Below are positions 7,670-14,162 of a stretch of 17,393 bases of DNA, in pieces (the first letter of the stretch is position 1; the number at the start of each line of letters is the position of its first letter). Origin of the DNA: Desulfoplanes sp. (GTDB lineage: Bacteria > Desulfobacterota > Desulfovibrionia > Desulfovibrionales > Desulfomicrobiaceae); contig JAQVZR010000008.1 of the NCBI GenBank assembly GCA_028708105.1, positions 1 through 17,393 of the forward strand, in the 5' to 3' direction. Made by a program: the position numbers and the translations under genes. The notes beneath the pieces were generated by a model, which made no database searches, had not been told where the DNA came from, and worked only from the letters and a program-made list of their open reading frames with translations.

Positions 7670-9028
7670 TTATTTGTAATGGTGTATTTCCAGCTTGTCG
7701 TAAAAAGTTCTGCGGCTGATGCCAAGTATCTTGGCTGCCTTGGAGCGGTTGCCTCCCGTTTCTTTCAACGCTTTGCGGATGGCAGCTATTTCTGCCTGTT
7801 CCACAGCCTCCTTCAGAGACAAGGGGGCGTCGATTTTCGGGGCCAGATAGGTGGTGACAGGCTGTGCCTGCGTACACAGGGAATCCAGGCCGATGACGGT
7901 ATCGTCGGTCAAAAGCACTGCTCGTTCAATGATATTTTCCAGCTCTCGGATATTACCTTTCCACGGTGAATCCATAATCATCTGCATGGCTCCGGGGTCC
8001 AGTGCTGTAACTTTTTTATTGTAGAGTTTGTTAAATTTGTGGATAAAATGGTCCACAAAAAAAACCAGATCTTCTTTACGTTCTCGTAGGGGCGGCAGAT
8101 TCAGAGGGATAACGGCCAGACGGTAATAAAGGTCCTTGCGGAAGCCGCCTTTTTCCACTTCTTCGTTTAAATTACGGCTGGTAGCTGAGATAAAGCGAAC
8201 ATCGATATGGATGGGAATATTACCCCCAACGGGTTTGATTTCTTTTTCCTGGATGGCCCGCAGGAGTTTGACCTGGGTTGAGGGAGAGAGTTCGCCGATT
8301 TCATCCAGGAAAATAGTTCCGCCCTGGGCTTCTTCCAGAAGTCCCCGTTTGGCGCGCACTGCTCCGGTAAAAGCACCTTTGGCATGGCCGAAAAGTTCGC
8401 TTTCCAGGAGGTGTTCAGACAGCGCCCCGCAGTCAATGGTAAAAAAGGGTTTGTTTTTGCGGGAGCCGATTTGATGGCAGTGCTTGGCAAACATGGATTT
8501 CCCGGTTCCGGTTTCTCCCTGGATGAGAATTGATGCCTCGGAATCAGCAATTTTTTCAATAGTGGAGAGCATTTGCCGGATCACGGGGTTGTTTCCGATG
8601 ACCATAGGGGTGGAAGCATTCTGCTTTTCGCGGGAATCATAGTCTTCCAGCCGACGGTGTAATTTGCCGTACTCAATGGCCCGTCCTGCGAGAAGCGCCA
8701 GCTCTTGTGTTTTAAAGGGCTTGGTAATGTAGTTGAAGGCCCCCATGCGCATGGCTTCCACTGCGCTTTCGATGCTTCCGGCTCCGGTCATGATAATGAA
8801 AGGCTGGTGATGGTCAACACTACGGATGCGTTGCAGTAATTCCAGACCATCCACCGGTTTCATGGCCTGATCGCTGATGACCAGATCAAACATGATTTCC
8901 GAAAGGGCGCTCCAGGCTTCTTCCCCGCTTTCGGCGGTCTGGACGGCATATCCTTGTCGGGTCAGGGATTTTTTTAGGATGCTCAGCAGGTCTTTTTCAT
9001 CATCCACCAGAAGAATTTTATCAGGCAT
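7670..9028 (-). CDS. NtrC-family sigma-54-dependent response regulator
   Basis: 452-aa cytosolic transcription activator with the classic three-part layout. REC domain (about 4-118) has the acidic pair D9-D10, phospho-acceptor D53 (ISDQAMKP) and K103. The AAA+ sigma-54 interaction domain (about 142-370) has Walker A GETGTGKS (171-178), the sigma-54 contact loop GAFTGA (218-223) and Walker B GGTIFLDEIGE. A Fis-type helix-turn-helix closes the protein (about 415-450, GGNRSKAAKILGISRRTFY). All key residues for phosphorylation, ATPase activity and sigma-54 contact are present. It starts 11 bases after the stop of the sensor kinase, with AAGGA ahead of the ATG, so it is the partner regulator in one operon. 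Target promoters are unknown; the secretory/redox operon upstream of the kinase is the obvious candidate by position, but I found no good -24/-12 site there. Confidence 0.95.
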   Translation of the reverse strand: MPDKILLVDDEKDLLSILKKSLTRQGYAVQTAESGEEAWSALSEIMFDLVISDQAMKPVDGLELLQRIRSVDHHQPFIIMTGAGSIESAVEAMRMGAFNYITKPFKTQELALLAGRAIEYGKLHRRLEDYDSREKQNASTPMVIGNNPVIRQMLSTIEKIADSEASILIQGETGTGKSMFAKHCHQIGSRKNKPFFTIDCGALSEHLLESELFGHAKGAFTGAVRAKRGLLEEAQGGTIFLDEIGELSPSTQVKLLRAIQEKEIKPVGGNIPIHIDVRFISATSRNLNEEVEKGGFRKDLYYRLAVIPLNLPPLRERKEDLVFFVDHFIHKFNKLYNKKVTALDPGAMQMIMDSPWKGNIRELENIIERAVLLTDDTVIGLDSLCTQAQPVTTYLAPKIDAPLSLKEAVEQAEIAAIRKALKETGGNRSKAAKILGISRRTFYDKLEIHHYK

Positions 9029-9039
9029 GCTACAGTTCC

Positions 9040-10971
9040 TTAGCCTTTGATGGCTGGAAATTCCAGAATCATGGCTGTCCCTTTGCCAGATTCCGATTCG
9101 GCATAAATCAGGCCGTTATTGCGTTCCACTATCCGTCTGGAGATAAACAGCCCCAGACCAAAACCACCCTTGCGGGAGGTGAAAAACGGTTCAAAAATCT
9201 GCCGCAGATTTTTTCGGACAATCCCTTGCCCCTGGTCTCTGACAACGATCTGGATGGTACTGTTTTCCCCAGTCCCTGTTTTGACCGCGGTCAAGGTGAT
9301 TTGTTTGTCAGAATCAGTATGTTCGAGAGCATTAAAAAGTAAATTCATGAAAACCTGTTGTAGGGAGCGGACATCTCCGTTGAAAAAGAGCGGGCCCGCA
9401 GTGACCTTGATGGTGATGGTATTTTTTTTGGCTTTGGGACTGACCAGCATGACACTTTGTTCAAGCAGGTCCTGAACATTTATTTTTTCTAGGCACAGGG
9501 CTTTGGGTGCGGACTGAGCCAGAACGCCACGGGTAATTTCTCCGGCCCGTTCAGCATTGCGCAAAATAGCCGAGAGGCCTTCTTTGATATCGGTGGTAAG
9601 GTGATCACTATACAGCAGTTCTTCGGCATTAGCTTGAATGATACTTAGGGGGTTATTGATTTCATGAGCTACGGAGGCAGCCATCTTGCCGATAATGGCC
9701 AGCCGTTCGGATTGGATGAGATCTTCCTCCATTTTATTGCGTTCGCTCACATCCCTGGCAAAGAGGCAGGCCATATCCTCGGCCTGTTCTTCCTCAATGG
9801 GCTGCCCGGCAATTTCAACCACTATTCTGTCCCCACCTCTTCCCCTCAAGGTAAATTCGTGTTTGCCATAGCCGTCATTGAAGAGCTTGTGCAGGAATGC
9901 TTTCATCCCGGGTACATCTTCTTTATCCATGATATGGTCGATAGGGATGTTCTGGTCAGGTTCAAGGGAGAGGGTTGTTTGTACCTGTTTGTTGGCATGC
10001 AGAATAGTGCCCTCTTCATTGACCAGGAAAATCATGTCCGGGGAAGATTCAATAAGCACCCTGTAGCGTTGTTCGGTGCGTCGTAAATCTTTGGTGATTT
10101 GAGCCACCTTATGTCGGAGCAGGAAACTCCAACCCATCGTTACTATAAGAAAAATCCCAAGCCCGCTCAGGGCAAAGAGCAGGCGTTGAGCATACCGTCC
10201 CAGACGGGATGTGTCCGTTATGGAGCGGCCGAACCATTTGTCCCGGAGTTGCTGCAGGGCTCCGATGCTTTTTAGATGTTCCACGGCCTTTTCGAGCTTC
10301 AGGGTCAGCTCCGGTTTGTCTGGAGGAATCATGATGCCTAAAGGTATCTCTCTGAGAGGCATGCCTTTTTTTAAAACATTTTTGAATTCCTGAGCCGCAA
10401 TGATATAATCTGCTTCTTTTTCTGAAGGGGCTATGAAGACATCCACAACCCCGTTATTCAGCATATTCAATGCCTCCAGCCCGGAAGGGACTTCAATGAC
10501 GTTGCGGAGTTTGTGTACTGCGGGATCATAATCGACACCTTGCATGATACTAATGCGTTTACGATGCAGGTCTTTCAGGCAGGTAACGGATGTACAGCTT
10601 TTGTTGACATAGAGATGTTGCTTCAGGCTGTAGTCGACCGGAATGAAGGTATAACCAAGTTCCTTGGCCAGTTCTCGTGTGCCGTGGGAGATAAAATGTA
10701 TTTTGCCGGCCTTAAGCAGTGTTTTGCGTTTGTTCAGGTCAGGAATCTGGATAAATTTGATATCCGCTTTGATGAATTTTCCGATCATCAGCCATTCATC
10801 AATGGTATACCCGCGGATAACCTGATTGCCGTTTTCGATGGACAGAAAAGAGAAGGGAGGAGAAATTGCCCGGACCCCGATTTTATAGACGGGGCGGCCC
10901 TGGGCAGGTCCCGGTAAAACAAGCAGCAGGGCGAGCATTGTCCAAAAGATATGAAGTCGTGTAGTGTGCAT
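9040..10971 (-). CDS. Sensor histidine kinase with periplasmic solute-binding domain and PAS
   Basis: 643-aa inner-membrane sensor. A signal peptide or N-terminal anchor (1-25, hydrophobic 9-20) leads to a family-3 solute-binding-protein domain (about 27-250) in the periplasm. Then come a transmembrane helix (about 264-285), a PAS domain (about 302-405), a HisKA dimerisation domain with phospho-acceptor H436 in AHEINNP, and a HATPase domain with an N box (NLLFNALEH), DQGQGI and GFGLGL. The ATG at 10969-10971 is chosen because it begins a good signal sequence; an in-frame TTG at 11067 would start inside a terminator hairpin. No Shine-Dalgarno sequence precedes it, which is odd. Such sensors bind small molecules (amino acids or other polar ligands) directly; the ligand here is unknown. 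It pairs with the sigma-54 regulator 11 bases downstream. Confidence 0.93.
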   Translation of the reverse strand: MHTTRLHIFWTMLALLLVLPGPAQGRPVYKIGVRAISPPFSFLSIENGNQVIRGYTIDEWLMIGKFIKADIKFIQIPDLNKRKTLLKAGKIHFISHGTRELAKELGYTFIPVDYSLKQHLYVNKSCTSVTCLKDLHRKRISIMQGVDYDPAVHKLRNVIEVPSGLEALNMLNNGVVDVFIAPSEKEADYIIAAQEFKNVLKKGMPLREIPLGIMIPPDKPELTLKLEKAVEHLKSIGALQQLRDKWFGRSITDTSRLGRYAQRLLFALSGLGIFLIVTMGWSFLLRHKVAQITKDLRRTEQRYRVLIESSPDMIFLVNEEGTILHANKQVQTTLSLEPDQNIPIDHIMDKEDVPGMKAFLHKLFNDGYGKHEFTLRGRGGDRIVVEIAGQPIEEEQAEDMACLFARDVSERNKMEEDLIQSERLAIIGKMAASVAHEINNPLSIIQANAEELLYSDHLTTDIKEGLSAILRNAERAGEITRGVLAQSAPKALCLEKINVQDLLEQSVMLVSPKAKKNTITIKVTAGPLFFNGDVRSLQQVFMNLLFNALEHTDSDKQITLTAVKTGTGENSTIQIVVRDQGQGIVRKNLRQIFEPFFTSRKGGFGLGLFISRRIVERNNGLIYAESESGKGTAMILEFPAIKG

Positions 10972-11010
10972 GGAGGCGTATATTGCGTATTCTGTTTTTC
11001 TGTGATCATA

Positions 11011-11065
11011 AAAAAAAGCCGGTTTCCTTTCCTGCACGAAGGTGCTGCAAGAGAGTGAAACCGGC
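11011..11065 (-). terminator. Rho-independent terminator after the seven-gene operon
   Basis: Arms GCCGGTTTC (11018-11026) and GAAACCGGC (11057-11065) pair perfectly over 9 bp. The enclosed 30 bases contain a smaller GCAC/GTGC hairpin. On the minus strand the stem is followed directly by seven T (11011-11017). It lies 25 bases after the stop of the selenoprotein gene and separates that operon from the kinase-regulator pair. Confidence 0.85.
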
Positions 11066-11090
11066 AATAAAGCAATGAAACGTTCCCATG

Positions 11091-11783
11091 TTATTTGGCT
11101 TTTCCTATGAGAACCGCTTTGTAACCTCTGCCGATGTCATTGCGAGCATCCGAATAAACCAAGACGATGTCAAGGAATCGTCCTGATTGAGTTGGACGTA
11201 GGGTAACCGGTACCGGGATTGTTTGGCCGGCCGGGATAACCAGGTTGCCTGTGAAGTAGGTGGTCTTGAATTTCATGGATTTGATGGCCGTGATAGTCAG
11301 AGGAGCGTCGCCTGTATTTTTGATTATGATCGGCACCGTGTTCTGACTGCCGGCCGTAAGTTCACCTGCATTGATCTTGCGTGGTGTAACCTCGATGACT
11401 CCCATGGGGATGGCTTTTACGAATCCCGAGATATGAATAATCTGCGCATTTTTTTTGCCGTCACCGGTGAAGACCGTCACTGTTTTGTCGAATTTTCCCG
11501 CATACTTGAATGTTCTGTAGGTAATCATCAGCGTGGTTTGTTCACCAGGTTTTAGACTACGCTTTCCAAGCGTAGTTGTCGTGCAGCTTCACGAGGTGGT
11601 GACATTGGTAATGGTCACTGCCTCGTTGCCGGTGTTGGACAGGGTCACCTTTTTTTGAGCGACCGGGCCTTCGATCAGGGTTCCAAAATCAATGGATGCG
11701 CTACTGGGCACAAGAGTTCCGGCTAAAGCCGGAAGAGCCAGGCAGCAAAGGAGCATGGACAGTACGAGTATTTTTTTGAACAT
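11091..11783 (-). CDS. DUF1573-like secreted selenoprotein, in-frame UGA decoded as Sec65
   Basis: 230-aa exported protein if the in-frame TGA at 11589-11591 is read as selenocysteine. A signal peptide (1-21, ending ALA-G) is followed by a first Ig-like DUF1573-type domain (FGTLIEGPVAQKKVTLSNTG, then KPGEQTTLMITY and GKFDKTVTVFTGD). A second, similar beta-sandwich follows (INAGELTAGSQNTVPIIIKN). DUF1573 proteins typically have S-C-G-C-T after the N-V-x-T strand; here the sequence is NVTTS-U65-S-C67-T, so TGA occupies the first Cys site and gives a U-x-C redox pair. The frame has no other stop and the homology runs straight across. A perfect SECIS-like hairpin follows. AAGGAA precedes the ATG, four bases after the cytochrome stop, so it is the last gene of the operon. 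Ordinary gene calling would give two fragments (11589-11783 and 11091-11528) or a pseudogene. Required selA/B/C/D genes are not in the window. Confidence 0.87.
11556..11576 (-). promoter_or_regulatory. Bacterial SECIS element
   Basis: In mRNA sense, the arm ACUACGCUU pairs perfectly with AAGCGUAGU (9 bp) around a GGA loop. It begins 12 bases after the UGA, so the loop is 21 bases from the UGA. Published bacterial SECIS rules ask for an apical loop 16-37 bases from UGA, a 4-16 bp upper stem and a G in the first two loop bases; all three are met. It lies inside the coding sequence, as bacterial SECIS elements do, and would bind SelB. Confidence 0.82.
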
Positions 11784-11786
11784 GGT

Positions 11787-12263
11787 TTATTCCTTATTTT
11801 TGCTGCAATGTTCACCATGCACGAGTTGTGCTTTGACTGCATAGTTGAAGTGTTTGTCCTGCCCTGGAGTGTGACAGGTCCTGCAGGAGGCCTCATCGGG
11901 ATGGCTGATGATATCTTTGGGGTCTTCACTTTGCACATGTCTGGCTCCGGGACCGTGGCAGGATTCACATTGCACGTTGATAAGTTCCGGGGTCAGATCC
12001 GTATCGATAAAACCACCGTCAGCCTCCATGGCCACCACATGGCATTTTACGCAGCCGGGAGTGGTTTGCTTTTCTTCGCCCTGATGGGCCAGGTCAGCGA
12101 AAGCGTGGGCATGGGGTGTTGTCAGCCAGCCTCTGGCTTGGGCTTCATGACAGTCCGCACAGGCCTTTTCCCCCACATAGTCTCCGAAGAGTTCCGCCTG
12201 TGCGGAAGAAATGATGTATAACGTGACAATCACAGCTCCCAAAAGAACGAAGAGACGGTTCAT
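11787..12263 (-). CDS. Secreted tetrahaem cytochrome c
   Basis: 158-aa periplasmic or extracellular multihaem cytochrome. A signal peptide (1-23, hydrophobic, ending AQA-E) is followed by four CxxCH haem-attachment sites: CADCH (35-39), CVKCH (71-75), CESCH (99-103) and CRTCH (127-131). Further His (H51, H53, H60, H109, H138, H149) could supply distal ligands. The YVGEKACADCHEAQ and NVQCESCHGPGARH stretches resemble the cytochrome c554/multihaem family. An extra Cys (C153) sits near the C-terminus. AAAGGAAAG precedes the ATG, and the stop lies four bases before the selenoprotein ATG, so the two are likely co-translated. In context it should carry electrons to or from the U-x-C protein or another operon product, which is inference. 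Confidence 0.92.
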   Translation of the reverse strand: MNRLFVLLGAVIVTLYIISSAQAELFGDYVGEKACADCHEAQARGWLTTPHAHAFADLAHQGEEKQTTPGCVKCHVVAMEADGGFIDTDLTPELINVQCESCHGPGARHVQSEDPKDIISHPDEASCRTCHTPGQDKHFNYAVKAQLVHGEHCSKNKE

Positions 12264-12283
12264 GATTCTTTCCTTTTGCCGGG

Positions 12284-12580
12284 TTAACAGTTGCAGCCGG
12301 AAGTGGCCTCAATATACAGATGCTGCTTAAGCTGGCGCAAGAGGCTGTTGTCGATGCCGTCCACGTCCAGCAGTTCATCCATATCAACGAATTCTCCGTT
12401 CTCGGTCCGGGCATCAATAATTTCTTGCGCCAGTTCCTGGCTGACCCCGGGGACGTTGGCAAGCTGTTCCACAGTAATGGCATTGAGATTAAGTTTTCCG
12501 TCGTGATCTTCAGCAAAGCCCGGAGTTGCAGCTACAAAAAGGGCAGTGATCAGTGCCAAAATGACTATGTATTTTTTCAT
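12284..12580 (-). CDS. Secreted ComEA-like helix-hairpin-helix protein with CNC tail
   Basis: 98-aa protein with a clear signal peptide (1-23, ending GFA-E) and a double helix-hairpin-helix domain (about 30-88: LNLNAITVEQLANVPGV, ending in a second hairpin with DVDGIDNSLLRQL). This fold in ComEA binds DNA in competence, but short exported forms are common and often of unknown role. The C-terminus is SGCNC, a C-x-C pair at the end that is not part of the fold and could be redox-active or bind metal. SD is AAGGAG before the ATG at 12578-12580. It sits between two small membrane proteins and the cytochrome, and no other competence gene is nearby, so DNA uptake seems unlikely here. Function not established. 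Confidence 0.85.
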   Translation of the reverse strand: MKKYIVILALITALFVAATPGFAEDHDGKLNLNAITVEQLANVPGVSQELAQEIIDARTENGEFVDMDELLDVDGIDNSLLRQLKQHLYIEATSGCNC

Positions 12581-12613
12581 CGTATATTCTCCTTTTGAGT
12601 GTTTATTGAGATG

Positions 12614-12817
12614 TTACCAGCCCAGACAGTGATGGCTGTACAAAAAGGACCAGGCCACCATGGAGAAGACTCCACTGGCAATCCCTGAAAATATTTTTTT
12701 AGAAAACGATGTGCTGGTATGGTCGGCCTTGAAGATACCCATATACAGGGCGGCCGTGGTTACAAGCATCAGAAAAACCATGAACAGCGGTTCCAGATAA
12801 TAATAGATTCCGTGCAT
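12614..12817 (-). CDS. Small membrane protein, two predicted TM segments
   Basis: 67-aa protein of no family I recognise. Two hydrophobic segments are visible, about 5-30 (LEPLFMVFLMLVTTAALYMG) and about 42-60 (IFSGIASGVFSMVAWSFLY), joined by a polar, Lys-containing loop, and the protein ends SHHCLGW, with two His and a Cys at the membrane face. GGAGGAA precedes the ATG at 12815-12817 by about four bases, strong support that it is translated. It lies nine bases after the stop of the 50-aa protein, with which it may form a membrane complex alongside the YeiH-like transporter. The His-His-Cys tail could bind metal or haem; this is speculation. Confidence 0.75.
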   Translation of the reverse strand: MHGIYYYLEPLFMVFLMLVTTAALYMGIFKADHTSTSFSKKIFSGIASGVFSMVAWSFLYSHHCLGW

Positions 12818-12826
12818 GTGTTCCTC

Positions 12827-12979
12827 CTAGAGCAGGCCAAGATACTGGCAAGCAGTTATAACGACAGTTATGGCCGAGGCCAGGAGAATACCGATCATAT
12901 CCCGGTCCTGTTCTTCCCGGCCGGCATTGGCCATAAAATCGAAGCCGTCCTGATCAGTGGTTTGTTTGTTGGTAGTCAT
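12827..12979 (-). CDS. Small single-TM membrane protein
   Basis: 50-aa protein with a polar, acidic N-terminal half (about 1-28) and one C-terminal hydrophobic helix (about 29-48, MIGILLASAITVVITACQYL), a tail-anchored layout. The ATG at 12977-12979 is chosen because AAGGAG lies about seven bases before it and ten bases separate it from the transporter stop; the longer open frame to 13066 lies inside the transporter gene. Stop is TAG. I do not recognise the family. Its place directly after a transporter and before another mini membrane protein suggests an accessory subunit, which is inferred from position only. Confidence 0.72.
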   Translation of the reverse strand: MTTNKQTTDQDGFDFMANAGREEQDRDMIGILLASAITVVITACQYLGLL

Positions 12980-12989
12980 GAGCAACTCC

Positions 12990-14147
12990 TTAGGCCGGAA
13001 GCAATCCGGTTTTGACACATAGAAGAATGGCAGCGAGCAACAGGACCATACGGATACATCCGGCAATGCAGGTCACGGCAAAGCATTTGATTCCGTCGTG
13101 GGCAATTTCACGTAAAGGCAGGCTTAACCCCAGGGCTGCAGCGGCCATGGAAAAATCCCATTGGACCATGTTGAAAATAGCGTGGGCTGCCGGCTGTCTG
13201 AACAGATGCAGGCAGGCCAGAGCCCAGAAGAAAATGAATACCATGAGCCAGATGGGGAATGTTTTGATATCCCCAGTGGCGTGGACGTTTGTATTCCCTT
13301 TGTTTTTGAGCTTGCGGATGAACATGACCACAAAGACATAGATGAAACCTGCGGGCATAATGACGTGCCGGCCAACGTCAAACCAGGTGGCATAGCGTCC
13401 TGCCTCGTAGCTCTGGCCAAAAGCCGCAAACAGGCTTTGGGCTCCGTTGCCTACGGTCGTAACTGCAGCCAGGCCGAAGTATTTGTCCGGGATGCCCACG
13501 AGGGGGCCGACCAGGGGCAGAATCAGCATGGCTATGATCCCGAAAAGAATCACGCAGGCTGAAGCCCCGACGACCTGTCCACCCTTGGCCTTGATCAGTG
13601 GCATGAGGATGACCCCGGCATGGGGGTCTCCCGTGGAGAGTCCGCCGGCAATGATGGACGTCTGACGATCATCGAGCTTGAGTAGTCTGCCGGTGTACAA
13701 CGTGACCGTTGCGGTGATGAACATGGCGGCCACGCAGATTAGGATGGGCATGAAACCCAGTTTGGAGGCATGACCGATCATGAAGTGGGGGGCCAGCATG
13801 ATGATGCCCAGGGGCATCATCAGATGGATATAGGAAAGACCACGTTTCCAGGCGTTGGGGACCCCGAAAAGATTGCCGATAATAAGGCCCATCAATAACG
13901 GATTCCAGACGAAGTTGGCATTCATAATCTGGAAGAAGGACTGGTGGTTAAGGGGGCCGATGACCCCATCCAGCCAGGCAAAGAGGTTTTGCAGAGTGAA
14001 AGGGTTGGGAACGCCGACCAGGTTGTTGCTGAAAATGGCAATGAAGAACATGGCCAGCAATCCTGGCAGAGCGGCTTTCAGACTGTACAGGGTACTAAAG
14101 ATGGAGCTTCTGTTCATGTCGTATGTGGCGGTTGATATTGTATTCAT
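12990..14147 (-). CDS. Divergent YeiH-like (putative sulfate exporter family) transporter
   Basis: 385-aa polytopic inner-membrane protein with about ten hydrophobic segments. Its layout matches the YeiH/UPF0324 family: an early WNPLLMGLIIGNLFG block, a central LLKLDDRQTSIIAGGLST stretch followed by PLIKAKGGQV and LFGIIAMLILPLVG, and a late MAAAALGLSLPLREI block. In typical YeiH proteins the central loop reads T-S-I-C-G-A-S-A; here it is L-S-T-G-D-P-H-A (170-177), so the signature is replaced and substrate may differ. The family's link to sulfate is itself only putative. AAGGA precedes the ATG at 14145-14147, 15 bases after the upstream stop. It is the only transporter in the operon and probably moves the compound that the secreted proteins act on or produce. 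Confidence 0.78.
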   Translation of the reverse strand: MNTISTATYDMNRSSIFSTLYSLKAALPGLLAMFFIAIFSNNLVGVPNPFTLQNLFAWLDGVIGPLNHQSFFQIMNANFVWNPLLMGLIIGNLFGVPNAWKRGLSYIHLMMPLGIIMLAPHFMIGHASKLGFMPILICVAAMFITATVTLYTGRLLKLDDRQTSIIAGGLSTGDPHAGVILMPLIKAKGGQVVGASACVILFGIIAMLILPLVGPLVGIPDKYFGLAAVTTVGNGAQSLFAAFGQSYEAGRYATWFDVGRHVIMPAGFIYVFVVMFIRKLKNKGNTNVHATGDIKTFPIWLMVFIFFWALACLHLFRQPAAHAIFNMVQWDFSMAAAALGLSLPLREIAHDGIKCFAVTCIAGCIRMVLLLAAILLCVKTGLLPA

Positions 14148-14162
14148 TATCTGAGTCCTTTC

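Noticed and set aside
11528..11591. The DUF1573-like gene as a pseudogene broken by a nonsense mutation
   Set aside because: The frame is otherwise intact for 230 codons, the stop replaces exactly a family Cys, and a well-placed SECIS-like hairpin follows. Decay would not create these together. It remains the main alternative if the genome lacks Sec genes.
12284..12580. Competence (DNA uptake) role for the ComEA-like protein
   Set aside because: No other competence gene is in the window, and the neighbours are redox and transport proteins.
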